Source: Paenibacillus sp. YN15 (GTDB lineage: Bacteria; Bacillota; Bacilli; Paenibacillales; NBRC-103111). From it: a DNA stretch of 64,000 nt. The position numbers and the translations under genes were made by a program. Location of the stretch: NCBI RefSeq assembly GCF_003285005.1, contig NZ_QMFA01000001.1, positions 437,713-501,712 of the forward strand. Reading direction: 5' to 3'. Below, one piece after another: positions 36,827 to 44,956 of this stretch (its first letter is position 1; every line of letters begins with the position of its first letter). The notes under the pieces were generated by a model that saw only the letters and a list, made by a program, of their open reading frames with translations, was not told where the DNA came from and made no database searches.

Positions 36827-37349
36827 GTAACTACTCAGCTATTGCCCGTAATACCTTAACTGTTCTTGGAGCGCCGCTTGAAAAACAGCGGATTGGAGGT
36901 TTCCCAGGGCAAATAGCGTACCGTGTGTCCGTGAAAGTCCGTAAGAGCGCTAATTTGATGAATACGAATGTACGGTCCGGATGGCGCTCCCTGCTCTAAC
37001 CGAAGGCAGTTTTTGGGGGCACCATCCTGCCGTGGATCCAGCATCTGCCAATGCTATCATGCAAAAGTGCAGTTGTTTTGGACCGTGAGCCAACTTTTTC
37101 GCTCCGATCGTGCAAAAGTGCAGTTATTTTCGTTTAAAACCGCCAAAAAGCTAAAATCCGCGAGAAATAGATGCACTTTTTGCATGATGACCCCTCCGTT
37201 CCAGCAGTTGACTTATGAAGTAAATGTACTTTTGCATTATGGGTATTCCATATAATTCTATATCCCCGACATCCCACCACCATCTACCATACATTAGAGA
37301 TGTTGTCATCAAAAGCAGATAACTTCCAAACAGATAGCTGAGTAGTTAC
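36827..37349. mobile_element. Non-autonomous element with IS66-like ends (523 bp)
   Basis: GTAACTACTCAGCTAT at 36827-36842 is matched exactly in inverted orientation at 37334-37349, giving GTAA...TTAC termini as in IS66-family insertion sequences. The eight bases outside each end (GGTGAAAA and GCCGAAAA) agree at six positions, possibly a decayed 8-bp target duplication. No transposase is inside; a 62-codon minus-strand frame (36856-37044) is not recognised. The interior carries the four-unit element of locus 4. Confidence 0.55.
37055..37240. repeat. Four-unit 23-nt intergenic element, locus 4 (> > < <)
   Basis: Word core TGCAAAAGTGCA, ending TATT or close. Direct units at 37055-37077 and 37106-37128; inverted units at 37166-37188 and 37218-37240. 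Spacers are 28, 37 and 29 nt. It lies inside the 523-bp segment with IS66-like ends. Confidence 0.8.
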
Positions 37350-37352
37350 GCC

Positions 37353-37388
37353 GAAAAAGGGACAGGCCCAAAGGTTTGTCCTTTTTTC
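37353..37388. terminator. Hairpin terminator
   Basis: AAAAAGGGACA / TTGTCCTTTTTT stem immediately outside the right IS66-like end. The rest of 37389-37494 shows no gene. Confidence 0.7.
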
Positions 37389-37494
37389 GTCCTCCCCGAG
37401 TAACTTTTGCGAGGGGCTGCCATTGGCAAGGCAGGCAGTCTTCTATTGCGGAGTGCGGGTTTCATCGGACTAAAGCACTATTTCCCCGGAAATA

Positions 37495-37968
37495 TCATAT
37501 GGCTGCCGGCTGCAGCCGCTTCTCGAAGCACATGCTGCTGGGACATTCCGCATAAGGCCCGAAGCGCGGAATTTCATAATAACCGTTTTTGGCATAAAAA
37601 CGGAGGGATTCCGGCTGCTCCGGCCCGGTCTCCAGCTTAATGATCCGGAAGCCGTCCCTCAGGGCATTCTCCTCCAGATGCCGGAGAATAAGGGCCGCCG
37701 CGCCGCTTCCCCTGTGCTGCCGCTCCACAAAAAAACGCTTCAGCTCGGCCTCCTCCCCTTCCAGCGGCCGGATGGCTCCGCAGCCGACGGGCGTATCGTC
37801 CAGATATGCTACGGCGAAGGAGATGTCCCGGACATGGGGATCATTGAAATCCAGGGTAAAAATCTCCTCCGGGGGATAACGCTCCAGAAGCTCCTCGTCC
37901 AAATTCCGGATCAGCTGGTGCAGATGCGGATGGTTGTGGGACACGGTATGAACGGAAATAAGAGACAC
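37495..37968 (-). CDS. GNAT family N-acetyltransferase
   Basis: A 157-residue acetyltransferase: GCGAIRPL strand, then the acetyl-CoA loop VERQHRGSGAAALILRHLE and the terminal YAKNGYYEIPRFGPY. GTG start with GGAAG upstream. Substrate unknown. Confidence 0.85.
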   Translation of the reverse strand: MSLISVHTVSHNHPHLHQLIRNLDEELLERYPPEEIFTLDFNDPHVRDISFAVAYLDDTPVGCGAIRPLEGEEAELKRFFVERQHRGSGAAALILRHLEENALRDGFRIIKLETGPEQPESLRFYAKNGYYEIPRFGPYAECPSSMCFEKRLQPAAI

Positions 37969-38144
37969 GGGTATCTTCCTTTCTCAGATGAAGCTTGGGT
38001 TTATCTGCTGCATCGACGCTTCAGCGCATTCTCATGCGGATGCGGATATTTCTCCTTATCATATCACAGATGTCCAAGATTGGGGCTCGGGCTTTGCATA
38101 GTATGGTAGCGTAATGACTCTATAGGACCGAAGGAGGAGAGCGC

Positions 38145-38465
38145 ATGGCAAGAAAGATTCGCATAGAGGATGTCCAGAAGCTCGTAGGCAAACAGGTGTA
38201 TTGCTTGAAAAAGGATGGCAGCGTGGCTTCCGGCAAGCTTGTCCGCATCTCCGGCGGCGGCCGCCTCCATCTGCTCCAGGCAAAAGGCAAGGCCCGGACC
38301 AAAGCCATTCTTCCCTTGGCGCTGTTCGATATCCTGGCCATCGGCACCTCTCCGTATGCTTACGGAGGCTACGGCTATGGTTATCCCGGCTACGGGTATG
38401 GCGGCTACGGCGGAGGCTTCGGCTACCCCGGCTATGGCTTTGGCGGCGGGTTTCCGTTTATTTAA
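38145..38465 (+). CDS. Gly/Tyr-rich small protein, coat-like
   Basis: A 106-residue protein. Residues 1-70 are a compact basic domain (IEDVQKLVGKQVYCLKKDGS, SGKLVRIS) resembling a small beta barrel; residues 72-106 are a Gly/Tyr repeat tail (GGYGYGYPGYGYGGYGGG). Such tails are frequent in spore coat and crust proteins, where tyrosines can be crosslinked. GAAGGAGGAG lies 6 bases before the ATG. A coat role is inferred from composition and the nearby YheC/D genes. Confidence 0.7.
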   Translation: MARKIRIEDVQKLVGKQVYCLKKDGSVASGKLVRISGGGRLHLLQAKGKARTKAILPLALFDILAIGTSPYAYGGYGYGYPGYGYGGYGGGFGYPGYGFGGGFPFI

Positions 38466-38596
38466 GGGCTGCAGGCTGGCGGCGTTTTTGGCCGGCGGCC
38501 TTTCTTTTTCATTCCGCCTGCGGATTGACATCGGGTTGCAGGCATGTTTTCATAAAAGCATGGTTTGAAGAGTACATACGATTGGAGGTGCGCCCC

Positions 38597-39259
38597 ATGT
38601 TTCCCAAACCGGAGGCGATGATCTTCGATATGGACGGCACCCTGTTTCAAACGGAGTCGCTGCTCATTCCCGCTTATCACGCCACATTCGATGAAATGCG
38701 CAGGGAAGGAAGCTATACGGAGAGCACGCCGGATGAAGGGATTATTATCGGCTGTTTGGGGATGGTGCTGGAGGAAATCTGGCGCCGCGTGCTGCCTGAT
38801 GCGGAAGAAAGGGTCCGGCAGCGGGCCGATGAGCTATTTGTGCGGTATGAGCTGGAATATCTGGAGAACGGGTATGGAGAGCTGTATCCCGGGGTGGAGG
38901 ATACCCTGTCCAAGCTGAAGGATGCGGGGATTCGCCTGTTTGTGGCCAGCAACGGACTGGAGGATTATGTGCGCGGCGTGGCCCGGTTGAAGGGAATTGC
39001 CCCGCTGTTTGAGGAGCTGTACAGCGCCGGGGAGCATCAAACCTCCTCCAAGGTGGACCTGGTGCGCTTGCTGCTGGAGCGGCACAAGGTGCGCAGCGCC
39101 TGGATGGTAGGGGACCGTTCCTCCGATGTGGAGGCGGGCTTGAAGAATGGCCTGACGGTCATCGGCTGCGACTACGCCGGATTTGGCGACGGCTCCGAGC
39201 TGAACGGCTCCCATGTGCGCCTCCGCAGCTTTGCGGAGCTGCCGGGTTTGTATGCCTGA
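38597..39259 (+). CDS. HAD-superfamily hydrolase
   Basis: A 220-residue HAD subfamily IA phosphatase: motif I DMDGTLF, motif II FVASNG, motif III Lys in TSSKVDL, motif IV GDRSSDVEAG. The cap domain is the small helical C1 type. Similar to phosphoglycolate phosphatase-like or beta-phosphoglucomutase-like enzymes; substrate unknown. The ATG at 38597 follows GGAGG. A terminator follows the stop. Confidence 0.88.
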   Translation: MFPKPEAMIFDMDGTLFQTESLLIPAYHATFDEMRREGSYTESTPDEGIIIGCLGMVLEEIWRRVLPDAEERVRQRADELFVRYELEYLENGYGELYPGVEDTLSKLKDAGIRLFVASNGLEDYVRGVARLKGIAPLFEELYSAGEHQTSSKVDLVRLLLERHKVRSAWMVGDRSSDVEAGLKNGLTVIGCDYAGFGDGSELNGSHVRLRSFAELPGLYA

Positions 39260-39290
39260 AGGGGACAAGCCCCATATCCATCTCTATGCC

Positions 39291-39334
39291 AAAAGCAGGA
39301 CCTTCGGCTGTAAAAGCCGGGTCCTGCTTTTTTG
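39291..39334 (+). terminator. Intrinsic terminator after the HAD gene
   Basis: AAAAGCAGGACC / GGTCCTGCTTTT stem with TTTTTT following. Confidence 0.88.
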
Positions 39335-39368
39335 CGAAAATGCAGTATACAGCGCCCTTTTCATTCGG

Positions 39369-39566
39369 GGGCTCCCCCAAAAGTACCCGGATTTTGCTTC
39401 GGAGCTTGCCGTCACTTTTGGGGGATTGTTTTGAGGGCTCCCCCAAAAGTACCCGGATTCCGCTTCGGAGCTTGTCGTCATTTTTGGGGGATTGGTTTGA
39501 GGGCTCCCCCAAAAGTACCCGGATTTTGCTTAGGAGCTTGCCGTCACTTTTGGGGGATTGTTTTTT
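39369..39566. repeat. Three tandem 66-bp palindromic repeats
   Basis: Copies start at 39369, 39435 and 39501, each exactly 66 bases and over 90% alike. Each contains CCCCCAAAAGT and its inverted partner ACTTTTGGGGG (second copy ATTTTTGGGGG) about 29 bases apart. They fill the space between the HAD terminator and the convergent YheC/D gene. Because 66 is a multiple of three, long but meaningless open frames cross it. Confidence 0.9.
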
Positions 39567-39591
39567 GCGGCGTTTGGTGTTATTCCGGGTG

Positions 39592-40686
39592 CTATCCGTT
39601 TTTGCGCCTGTATAGGTATAGTGCGTATTCCAGCGGCCGGTCGATAGCCTTCTGGTAAATATCCCGGTTGCCGGTGCGGGCGAATACCTCCCGCGCCGGC
39701 TTGGGGTTGATCTCCAGGAGCCACACCTTGCCCCGCTCGTCAATGGCAATATCCAGGGCCAGCTCGCATAAGGAGCCGAATTGCCGCTCCAGATGCTCCG
39801 CCGTCAGGTGGGCCAGCCGCTCCATGTCCCCGGTGATGGATTGCACTTTGGCTTCGGAGCCGAATCTGGCCCGCAGCAGCCTTTCGGTGGGCACTGCGGA
39901 GCCGCCCCCGTGGAGATTGGAGGTGACGCTGTGCCGGGCGCCGACGCGTCCGGCGCTGCCGGTGACTTTCCATTGGCCGGAGCCGTCCTTTTGGATCAGC
40001 AGCCGGAAATCATGGATTCGCCCATCCTTCAGCGCGATGCGGATGCCCTGCTGGACCAGATACCGGGGATAGAGCTTCCAGCGGCCGAGCCTGGTGCCCA
40101 ACTGGGCGCGGGATACGGTGAAGGGGGCGATAATTTTTCGGCTTTTTTCCCTGCCCCGCACCCGGAGCTGGCCGTTCTCCAGCCGCTCGATCCTTAGGAT
40201 TCCCCGTCCTCCCGTGCCGTCAATGGGCTTCACATAGACCAGCCCGTGGCGATCCAGCATTTGCAGGATATCTGCGGTACTCTGGTATTGGATGGTTTCC
40301 GGCAAATACTGCCGGATGCGCCGGTTCCGGCTCAGGTTCTGGTGCATGCTCCACTTGTGCACCAAGGGCCGGCTCATATAGAGAAGCTGGGGATGCTCCG
40401 CCCGGAATTTGCGCAGAAGGGGGAACCGGTAGTTTCGCTGATAGCGGCAGCGGTCATACACAATGTCAGGAAAGTCCGAGAGCTTTCGCTCCCATTTGTT
40501 CAGCTCCTTGTTGTAAACCCAGGCGCGCAGCTGCTTGCCGTCCGGGGTTACATCCTCGGGAGTGAATACAAACAGATCAAGTCCCAGTCTGTCGGCGGAC
40601 TGGCTCAGCTTGCGGAAATACGGCAGTTCTTCGATCCTGCCGCCGCCAAGATAGAGGGTCATAACGCCCAGAGTAGGAGTCGGCAT
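39592..40686 (-). CDS. YheC/YheD-family ATP-grasp protein (fifth of run)
   Basis: Last gene of a five-gene run of related ATP-grasp proteins on the minus strand. Core motifs: VYVKPIDGTGGRGILRIE, YLVQQGIRIA, DFRLLIQKDG, SVTSNLHGGG and DIAIDERGKVWLLEINPKP. The N-terminus has the family's VMTLY...VFTPEDV Rossmann-like lobe. I place the start at the ATG at 40686 (364 aa); a GTG at 40693-40695 is equally in frame but only 3 bases from GGAG. The gene nearly touches the previous stop. Expected role: spore coat maturation, substrate unknown. Confidence 0.85.
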   Translation of the reverse strand: MPTPTLGVMTLYLGGGRIEELPYFRKLSQSADRLGLDLFVFTPEDVTPDGKQLRAWVYNKELNKWERKLSDFPDIVYDRCRYQRNYRFPLLRKFRAEHPQLLYMSRPLVHKWSMHQNLSRNRRIRQYLPETIQYQSTADILQMLDRHGLVYVKPIDGTGGRGILRIERLENGQLRVRGREKSRKIIAPFTVSRAQLGTRLGRWKLYPRYLVQQGIRIALKDGRIHDFRLLIQKDGSGQWKVTGSAGRVGARHSVTSNLHGGGSAVPTERLLRARFGSEAKVQSITGDMERLAHLTAEHLERQFGSLCELALDIAIDERGKVWLLEINPKPAREVFARTGNRDIYQKAIDRPLEYALYLYRRKNG

Positions 40687-40691
40687 CGGGA

Positions 40692-41819
40692 TCACCTGCT
40701 CCTTTTTCGGGATTTGGCGATAAATTGGCTGTATTCAATCAGACGCTCCAGCGAGCGTTTGCGGATATCCGGCTCGTCGAATTTCATCGGATGGGAATTG
40801 GCTTCAAAAAACCAGATCTGGCCGGTGGTGTCCACCCCCAGATCCATGGACATTTCCCCAAGGGAATGTCCGGATGCTTTTTCGATTTGCCGGGCAATGG
40901 AGAGGGCGGAGATTCTGGCCCTGAAGAGGGTATGACGGGCTGCCTCCGGTCCCAGAGCAGCGGTCAGCACCGTTTCGGGCTGATGGATGGAGCCGCCTCT
41001 GGGCACATGCGTCGTAATGGAGGATTTCCCGGCCACCCTCGCCCCGATTCCCGACAGGCTCCACTCCCCTTGGCCGTTCTTCTGCACCAGCACCCGCAGG
41101 TCGAAGGGGCGGTCCTCATATCTGGCCAGCTCAATGCCCTGCTGCACAATATATTCTTCCGATCCGGCCAGCCCCTTGACGGCATGCCATAACCGGGAGA
41201 GAGACGGATAGGAGGTGGCTTTGCTGCTTTTGTTGGTTTGCACCCGGAGCACAAAGGCGTCGGGTTTGGTTTTGCTCCGCTCCACCCGCATAATGCCTGC
41301 TCCGGCCTTGCCCTTCACCGGCTTGAGATACACCACCGGGAAGAGGGAGAGCATCGTCTCCAGATCGGAGGAGCCGGAGAGCCGGCGGGTGGACGGAACA
41401 TACTTGCGGGTTTGCTTGGATTTATTGAGCCACTCGAACAGGGTCCATTTGTAGAAGAACGAAGGATTGAACAGACGGACGCGGGAATGCTTCAGGCAAG
41501 CCTTCAAAAGCTGCTGCACCTCGGGGCGCTGCTCCTCCTTGCGGTTGGGAATGCGGTTGTAGATCACCTGCGGAAAGGGAAAGCTCCCCCGGCTCCATGA
41601 GCGGCTTTCGGAATGGTACTGGAATCCGTTAATTCGTTTCTGTCCCAGCTTCACGTCCGTTACCCGTGTCACGTACACTATCATTCCGCGCTCCCGGCCG
41701 GTTTTGATGAGGTCGATAAAATTCTGGTGATTGCCTGAGAAAGGACGTTTGTCATCTTCTACCGTCAATATGGCCATGACCTGCTGCTGGCGGGAGCCGT
41801 CATGAAGCACAATGCCCAT
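40692..41819 (-). CDS. YheC/YheD-family ATP-grasp protein (fourth of run)
   Basis: 375 residues. Motifs: VVYLKPVKGKAGAGIMRVE, EYIVQQGIEL, DLRVLVQKNG, ITTHVPRGGS and DLGVDTTGQIWFFEANSHP. The catalytic half is complete. Its ATG directly follows the stop of the previous gene with no gap, so translation is coupled. Confidence 0.87.
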   Translation of the reverse strand: MGIVLHDGSRQQQVMAILTVEDDKRPFSGNHQNFIDLIKTGRERGMIVYVTRVTDVKLGQKRINGFQYHSESRSWSRGSFPFPQVIYNRIPNRKEEQRPEVQQLLKACLKHSRVRLFNPSFFYKWTLFEWLNKSKQTRKYVPSTRRLSGSSDLETMLSLFPVVYLKPVKGKAGAGIMRVERSKTKPDAFVLRVQTNKSSKATSYPSLSRLWHAVKGLAGSEEYIVQQGIELARYEDRPFDLRVLVQKNGQGEWSLSGIGARVAGKSSITTHVPRGGSIHQPETVLTAALGPEAARHTLFRARISALSIARQIEKASGHSLGEMSMDLGVDTTGQIWFFEANSHPMKFDEPDIRKRSLERLIEYSQFIAKSRKRSR

Positions 41820-43193
41820 TTATCCCTCCCTCCTCGCGCGGAAACGGCTCAGATAGAGGCAATGATTGAACAAGTGGGTCAAGGTGGCCTTGCCGGAGGC
41901 CTTCAGCGCCGGGTGCTTGAAGATGGAGCGGCCCGGTTTGGCATTGGCCTCGAACATCCAGATCCGGTCATTCTGGTCGATGCCCAGGTCAAAGCCCAGC
42001 TCGCCCAGCTGGTGGTTGTACCGGCGCTCGATGGCCTCCGACAGCTTTACGGCGGTATCCTTGGCGTTATCCAGCATCGTGCTGGCCTTGGAGGCGCCGT
42101 AGACTCTGGTCAGAGCCTGCTCCGGGGTCATCAGCTGGCCGCCGTTGCGGATGTGGGTGGTGACGCTGCCCCTCCCCGCCCGTTTGGCCCCGATGCCGGC
42201 CGCTACCCATTGGTTCTGGCCGTTTTTGGTCATGTGGAAGCGGAAATCCAACGGGCAGCCGTCCAGCTCAATAAGGCGGATGCCCTGCTGTACCACGTAA
42301 TGCTGAAGGTTGATATTATGCCGCCGCAGCAGCTTCATCAGCCCGTCGAAGGTGCCGAAGCGGATCAGCATGTTGGAGCCGTTCCGCCGGAAGCGGGCAA
42401 AGTAGCCCCGGCCCTGGGTATAGGTCAGACGGTAGATGCCGATGCCCAGGCTTCCGCCGGTGGGCTTCAGATATACGAATTTATGCTTTTCCATGAGGCG
42501 GCGGATTTCGTCGGGCGAGGGGTTGATGGCCGATTCCGGCACATGCCGCTCGGCGTCGCTTTCGCCGTCCAGGAGGCGGTACACGTCCCACTTGTCGAAG
42601 AAGCTCCAGTTGAACAGGGGAATCCGTCTGCGGACGAACCGTTCCTTGAAATTTTCCATGCTGGCCAGCTTTTCCGCGCGGCGGCTGGGCAGCCGGTTGT
42701 AGACTACGTCGGGAAGCGGGAAGGTTTTGCGGACCCACTTGCCTTCCCGGCTTAACGTATAGCCGGACACCTCGCCGGCTTCCCAGTTGACCTGGTTGGG
42801 GGAGAAGGCCACATGGAATGCTTTGTCGCGCCCGGTGGCGAAGATTTCCCGGATGAAGCCGGTCCGGGAGCCGAAGGGGGCGCCGGCGCTGCCTCCGGTG
42901 CTGGTCAAAATGCCAATGACCGGCCCCAGCTGCAGCTCGCCTGAGCCGTTGCTTTTGATCAGGCATTTGCCGGTGCGGGGCAGCCGGAGATCGCCGACCA
43001 GATTGACGGGCAGGGTGATGGTATTATCCTGCCGGTTCACGGTTCGCAGGGTGACGCCGGCGGTTTTGGAGCCGATTTTCAGAGTCCCGCTCCGTCCGGA
43101 GGAGACCTGCAGGAATTTGGCCAGCGGCCGGCTTAGGACAACCGTCCGGCCCGGCTGGCGGTTGATCAGGATGGAGCATGTCGTAAAGCTCAT
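41820..43193 (-). CDS. YheC/YheD-family ATP-grasp protein (third of run)
   Basis: 457 residues: an N-terminal beta-rich domain of about 95 residues (present in the longer YheC/YheD forms) followed by the ATP-grasp core with FVYLKPTGGSLGIGIYR, YVVQQGIRLI, DFRFHMTKNG, VTTHIRNGGQ and DLGIDQNDRIWMFEANAKP. The ATG at 43193 has AGGAGG 7 bases upstream; that site is the 3' flank of a hairpin repeat (43201-43320). Confidence 0.88.
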   Translation of the reverse strand: MSFTTCSILINRQPGRTVVLSRPLAKFLQVSSGRSGTLKIGSKTAGVTLRTVNRQDNTITLPVNLVGDLRLPRTGKCLIKSNGSGELQLGPVIGILTSTGGSAGAPFGSRTGFIREIFATGRDKAFHVAFSPNQVNWEAGEVSGYTLSREGKWVRKTFPLPDVVYNRLPSRRAEKLASMENFKERFVRRRIPLFNWSFFDKWDVYRLLDGESDAERHVPESAINPSPDEIRRLMEKHKFVYLKPTGGSLGIGIYRLTYTQGRGYFARFRRNGSNMLIRFGTFDGLMKLLRRHNINLQHYVVQQGIRLIELDGCPLDFRFHMTKNGQNQWVAAGIGAKRAGRGSVTTHIRNGGQLMTPEQALTRVYGASKASTMLDNAKDTAVKLSEAIERRYNHQLGELGFDLGIDQNDRIWMFEANAKPGRSIFKHPALKASGKATLTHLFNHCLYLSRFRARREG

Positions 43194-43200
43194 GGTGGAA

Positions 43201-43320
43201 CCTCCTAAGGGCTTTCCGGCAGGAAAGCCTGCGTCGTAAGCATAAGCTTGGGTTTTCGCGGAGGCGAAAACTGGCATCGAAAGCATAGGCTAAGGGCTTT
43301 CCGGCAGGAAAGCCTGCGTC
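43201..43320 (-). repeat. Hairpin repeat family supplying a ribosome site, copy set 1
   Basis: Read on the minus strand, three hairpins follow each other: GGCTTTCC/GGAAAGCC (43314-43295), GTTTTCGC/GCGAAAAC (43271-43252) and GGCTTTCC/GGAAAGCC (43229-43210). The last two are preceded by ATGCTTWCGAYGCM. The last is followed by CTTAGGAGG, the ribosome site of the gene starting at 43193. The same unit occurs at 60841-60926. Confidence 0.85.
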
Positions 43321-43392
43321 AAGTTGATGGTTTGCACGCTCCCGGCTGTCTACAGGGACATTTGGGGATATCCAGGGGCGTTTTGGAAAATA

Positions 43393-43577
43393 GCGTATAT
43401 AAAATGTCTGCTAATTGGCTGAAATCCTGAAAAATCCTGAAATAGCGTACATAAAATGTCTGCTATTCATCGTTTCTCCTGGTTTTGAAGCGTCAAAAGA
43501 GGCAATAGCATACATTTTATGTTCTTATTTCGCCTAATTTGGCCGGCAGCAGCAAATAGCAAACATTGTATGCCGCT
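43393..43577. repeat. Four-unit intergenic element, locus 5 (> > < <)
   Basis: Word core ACATAAAATGT...GCTATT. Direct units at 43393-43416 (24 nt) and 43445-43467; inverted units at 43504-43526 and 43555-43577. Spacers are 28, 36 and 28 nt. Units here are themselves imperfect palindromes (AATAGC...GCTATT). Confidence 0.82.
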
Positions 43578-43638
43578 TACATTAACCGCTCCCCATAAAA
43601 AGGCGGCGCACTTGCAAAAGGCGGCTTGCAAAAGGTGA

Positions 43639-43692
43639 CGCTTATCGCACTTGTGTTGCGCTTGTCGCACTTGTGTTGCGCTTGTCGCACCT
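43639..43692. repeat. 20-bp tandem repeat, 2.5 copies
   Basis: CTTRTCGCACTTGTGTTGCG repeats at 43641, 43661 and (partial) 43681. It lies in the gap after the second YheC/D gene, which otherwise (43578-43765) holds nothing recognisable. Confidence 0.75.
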
Positions 43693-43765
43693 GCCAAATC
43701 CGTTGGGCTGCACTGTGCCGATGTACGGCCGGGCTTACCTGCTCATTGCCGCCCCGCCTGCGTCT

Positions 43766-44935
43766 TTACGGGAGGCAAATCAGCGGCTTGGCCCGGGCCT
43801 GCCTCCCGTCCGGGCGGAGGCTGGTTCGTGTCAGGATGTAGCAGGCATAGGCGATGGGATTGCGCTCCGCCTGAAGCAGCAGCTTTTCCTGGCCCAGCTT
43901 GCGGAAGATGGAGCGGCCCGGCTTGGTGTTGGCCTCAATAATCCACACCCGGCCCTCACGGTCCACCCCCAGATCCAGCCCCAGCTCCGCCATCCGGCCG
44001 TTGCAGGCCTCCAAGGCGGCGGGAATCCGCTTCGCCAGCATGCGCAGCGTCCGCAGAATCTCCGCTGACCGGGCGGCGCCGAATTGCCGCTCCAGCCATT
44101 CGTCCACCTCCACGGCCGATCCCCCTCCATGCAGATTGGAGGTGATGCTGCCGGATGCGCCGACCCGCGCGCCCATTCCCGTCAATTCCCAGAGCCCCCG
44201 GCCGTTCTTCTGCACCAGCGCCCGGATATCCCAGGCTTCGCCGGAGGGGGCGGCCAGCTCCAGATACGGCTGCATGAGATAAGCGCGCCTGCCCATAAAA
44301 CCGCCCAGCCACTGCACAAATTCAGCCTCGCGCCTAAACTCAAGGGCAATCGGCTGATTGGCCGAATCCCGGGCGCGCACGCGCCAGCAGCCCCCCTCCT
44401 CCGCCTGTTCCGCCATAACGGTGCCCTTGCCCTGGGAGCCGCTTGCCGGCTTCAAGAAGATGCGCTGCTCCCGGCTAAGCCAGCGGGCTGCGTCTTCCGG
44501 CGCCGCCACCTTGGCTGTCTGCGGCAAATAGGGGCGAAGCGCCGGGTCCCGGCGCAGGAAATGCAGCATCTCCCATTTGCTTTTCAGCCCAAAGCCCAGA
44601 TAGGGCGCCTGCTTGAGGGAGCCCAGCCTGCGGAGCGCTTGCCGGTGGGCTTGGTAAGCCTCTTTGCTGCTGAAGAAGGCTCTGTCATAGATCAGATCAG
44701 GCAACGGGTAGGAGCGCTTCTTCCAGCCGCCGCCCGGACTCCAGCCGTATCCCGTGACGGTCATCCCGGCTTCATCCGCATCTAATGGAGAAAACACATA
44801 AACCTCCGCTCCGCAGGAATGGCCTGCAGCGCACAGGCTCTCATAGAATCGGGTTTCCCCGAAGGGAGGAATCCGGTCCTCCCGGAATTCGCCGGCCATT
44901 ACGCCGATACGGGGCTTGCTGCTTTGATGCTTCAT
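43766..44935 (-). CDS. YheC/YheD-family ATP-grasp protein (second of run)
   Basis: 389 residues. Motifs: IFLKPASGSQGKGTVM, YLMQPYLELA, DIRALVQKNG, ITSNLHGGGSA and DLGVDREGRVWIIEANTKPG. It starts 21 bases after the first gene of the run. The C-terminal 20 residues are extra compared with its neighbours. The 572-base region downstream separates it from the third gene, so the run may be two transcripts. Confidence 0.87.
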   Translation of the reverse strand: MKHQSSKPRIGVMAGEFREDRIPPFGETRFYESLCAAGHSCGAEVYVFSPLDADEAGMTVTGYGWSPGGGWKKRSYPLPDLIYDRAFFSSKEAYQAHRQALRRLGSLKQAPYLGFGLKSKWEMLHFLRRDPALRPYLPQTAKVAAPEDAARWLSREQRIFLKPASGSQGKGTVMAEQAEEGGCWRVRARDSANQPIALEFRREAEFVQWLGGFMGRRAYLMQPYLELAAPSGEAWDIRALVQKNGRGLWELTGMGARVGASGSITSNLHGGGSAVEVDEWLERQFGAARSAEILRTLRMLAKRIPAALEACNGRMAELGLDLGVDREGRVWIIEANTKPGRSIFRKLGQEKLLLQAERNPIAYACYILTRTSLRPDGRQARAKPLICLP

Positions 44936-44956
44936 GATTCCTCCTGCCGCGGGCAG

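Noticed and set aside
36856-37044. 62-codon minus-strand frame inside the IS66-like segment
   Set aside because: No ribosome site seen and not recognised as a transposase part; too weak to call a gene.
38060-38110. SigK-type promoter (GCATAGTAT) before the Gly/Tyr-rich gene
   Set aside because: The -10 is close to consensus but no -35 element at proper spacing was found.
39369-39566. Possible CRISPR array
   Set aside because: Only three copies, whole 66-bp units repeat with no unique spacers, and no cas genes are near.
39280-39660. Several open frames on both strands across the 66-bp repeats
   Set aside because: 66 is divisible by three, so stop-free frames arise from the repeat itself; there are no start signals.
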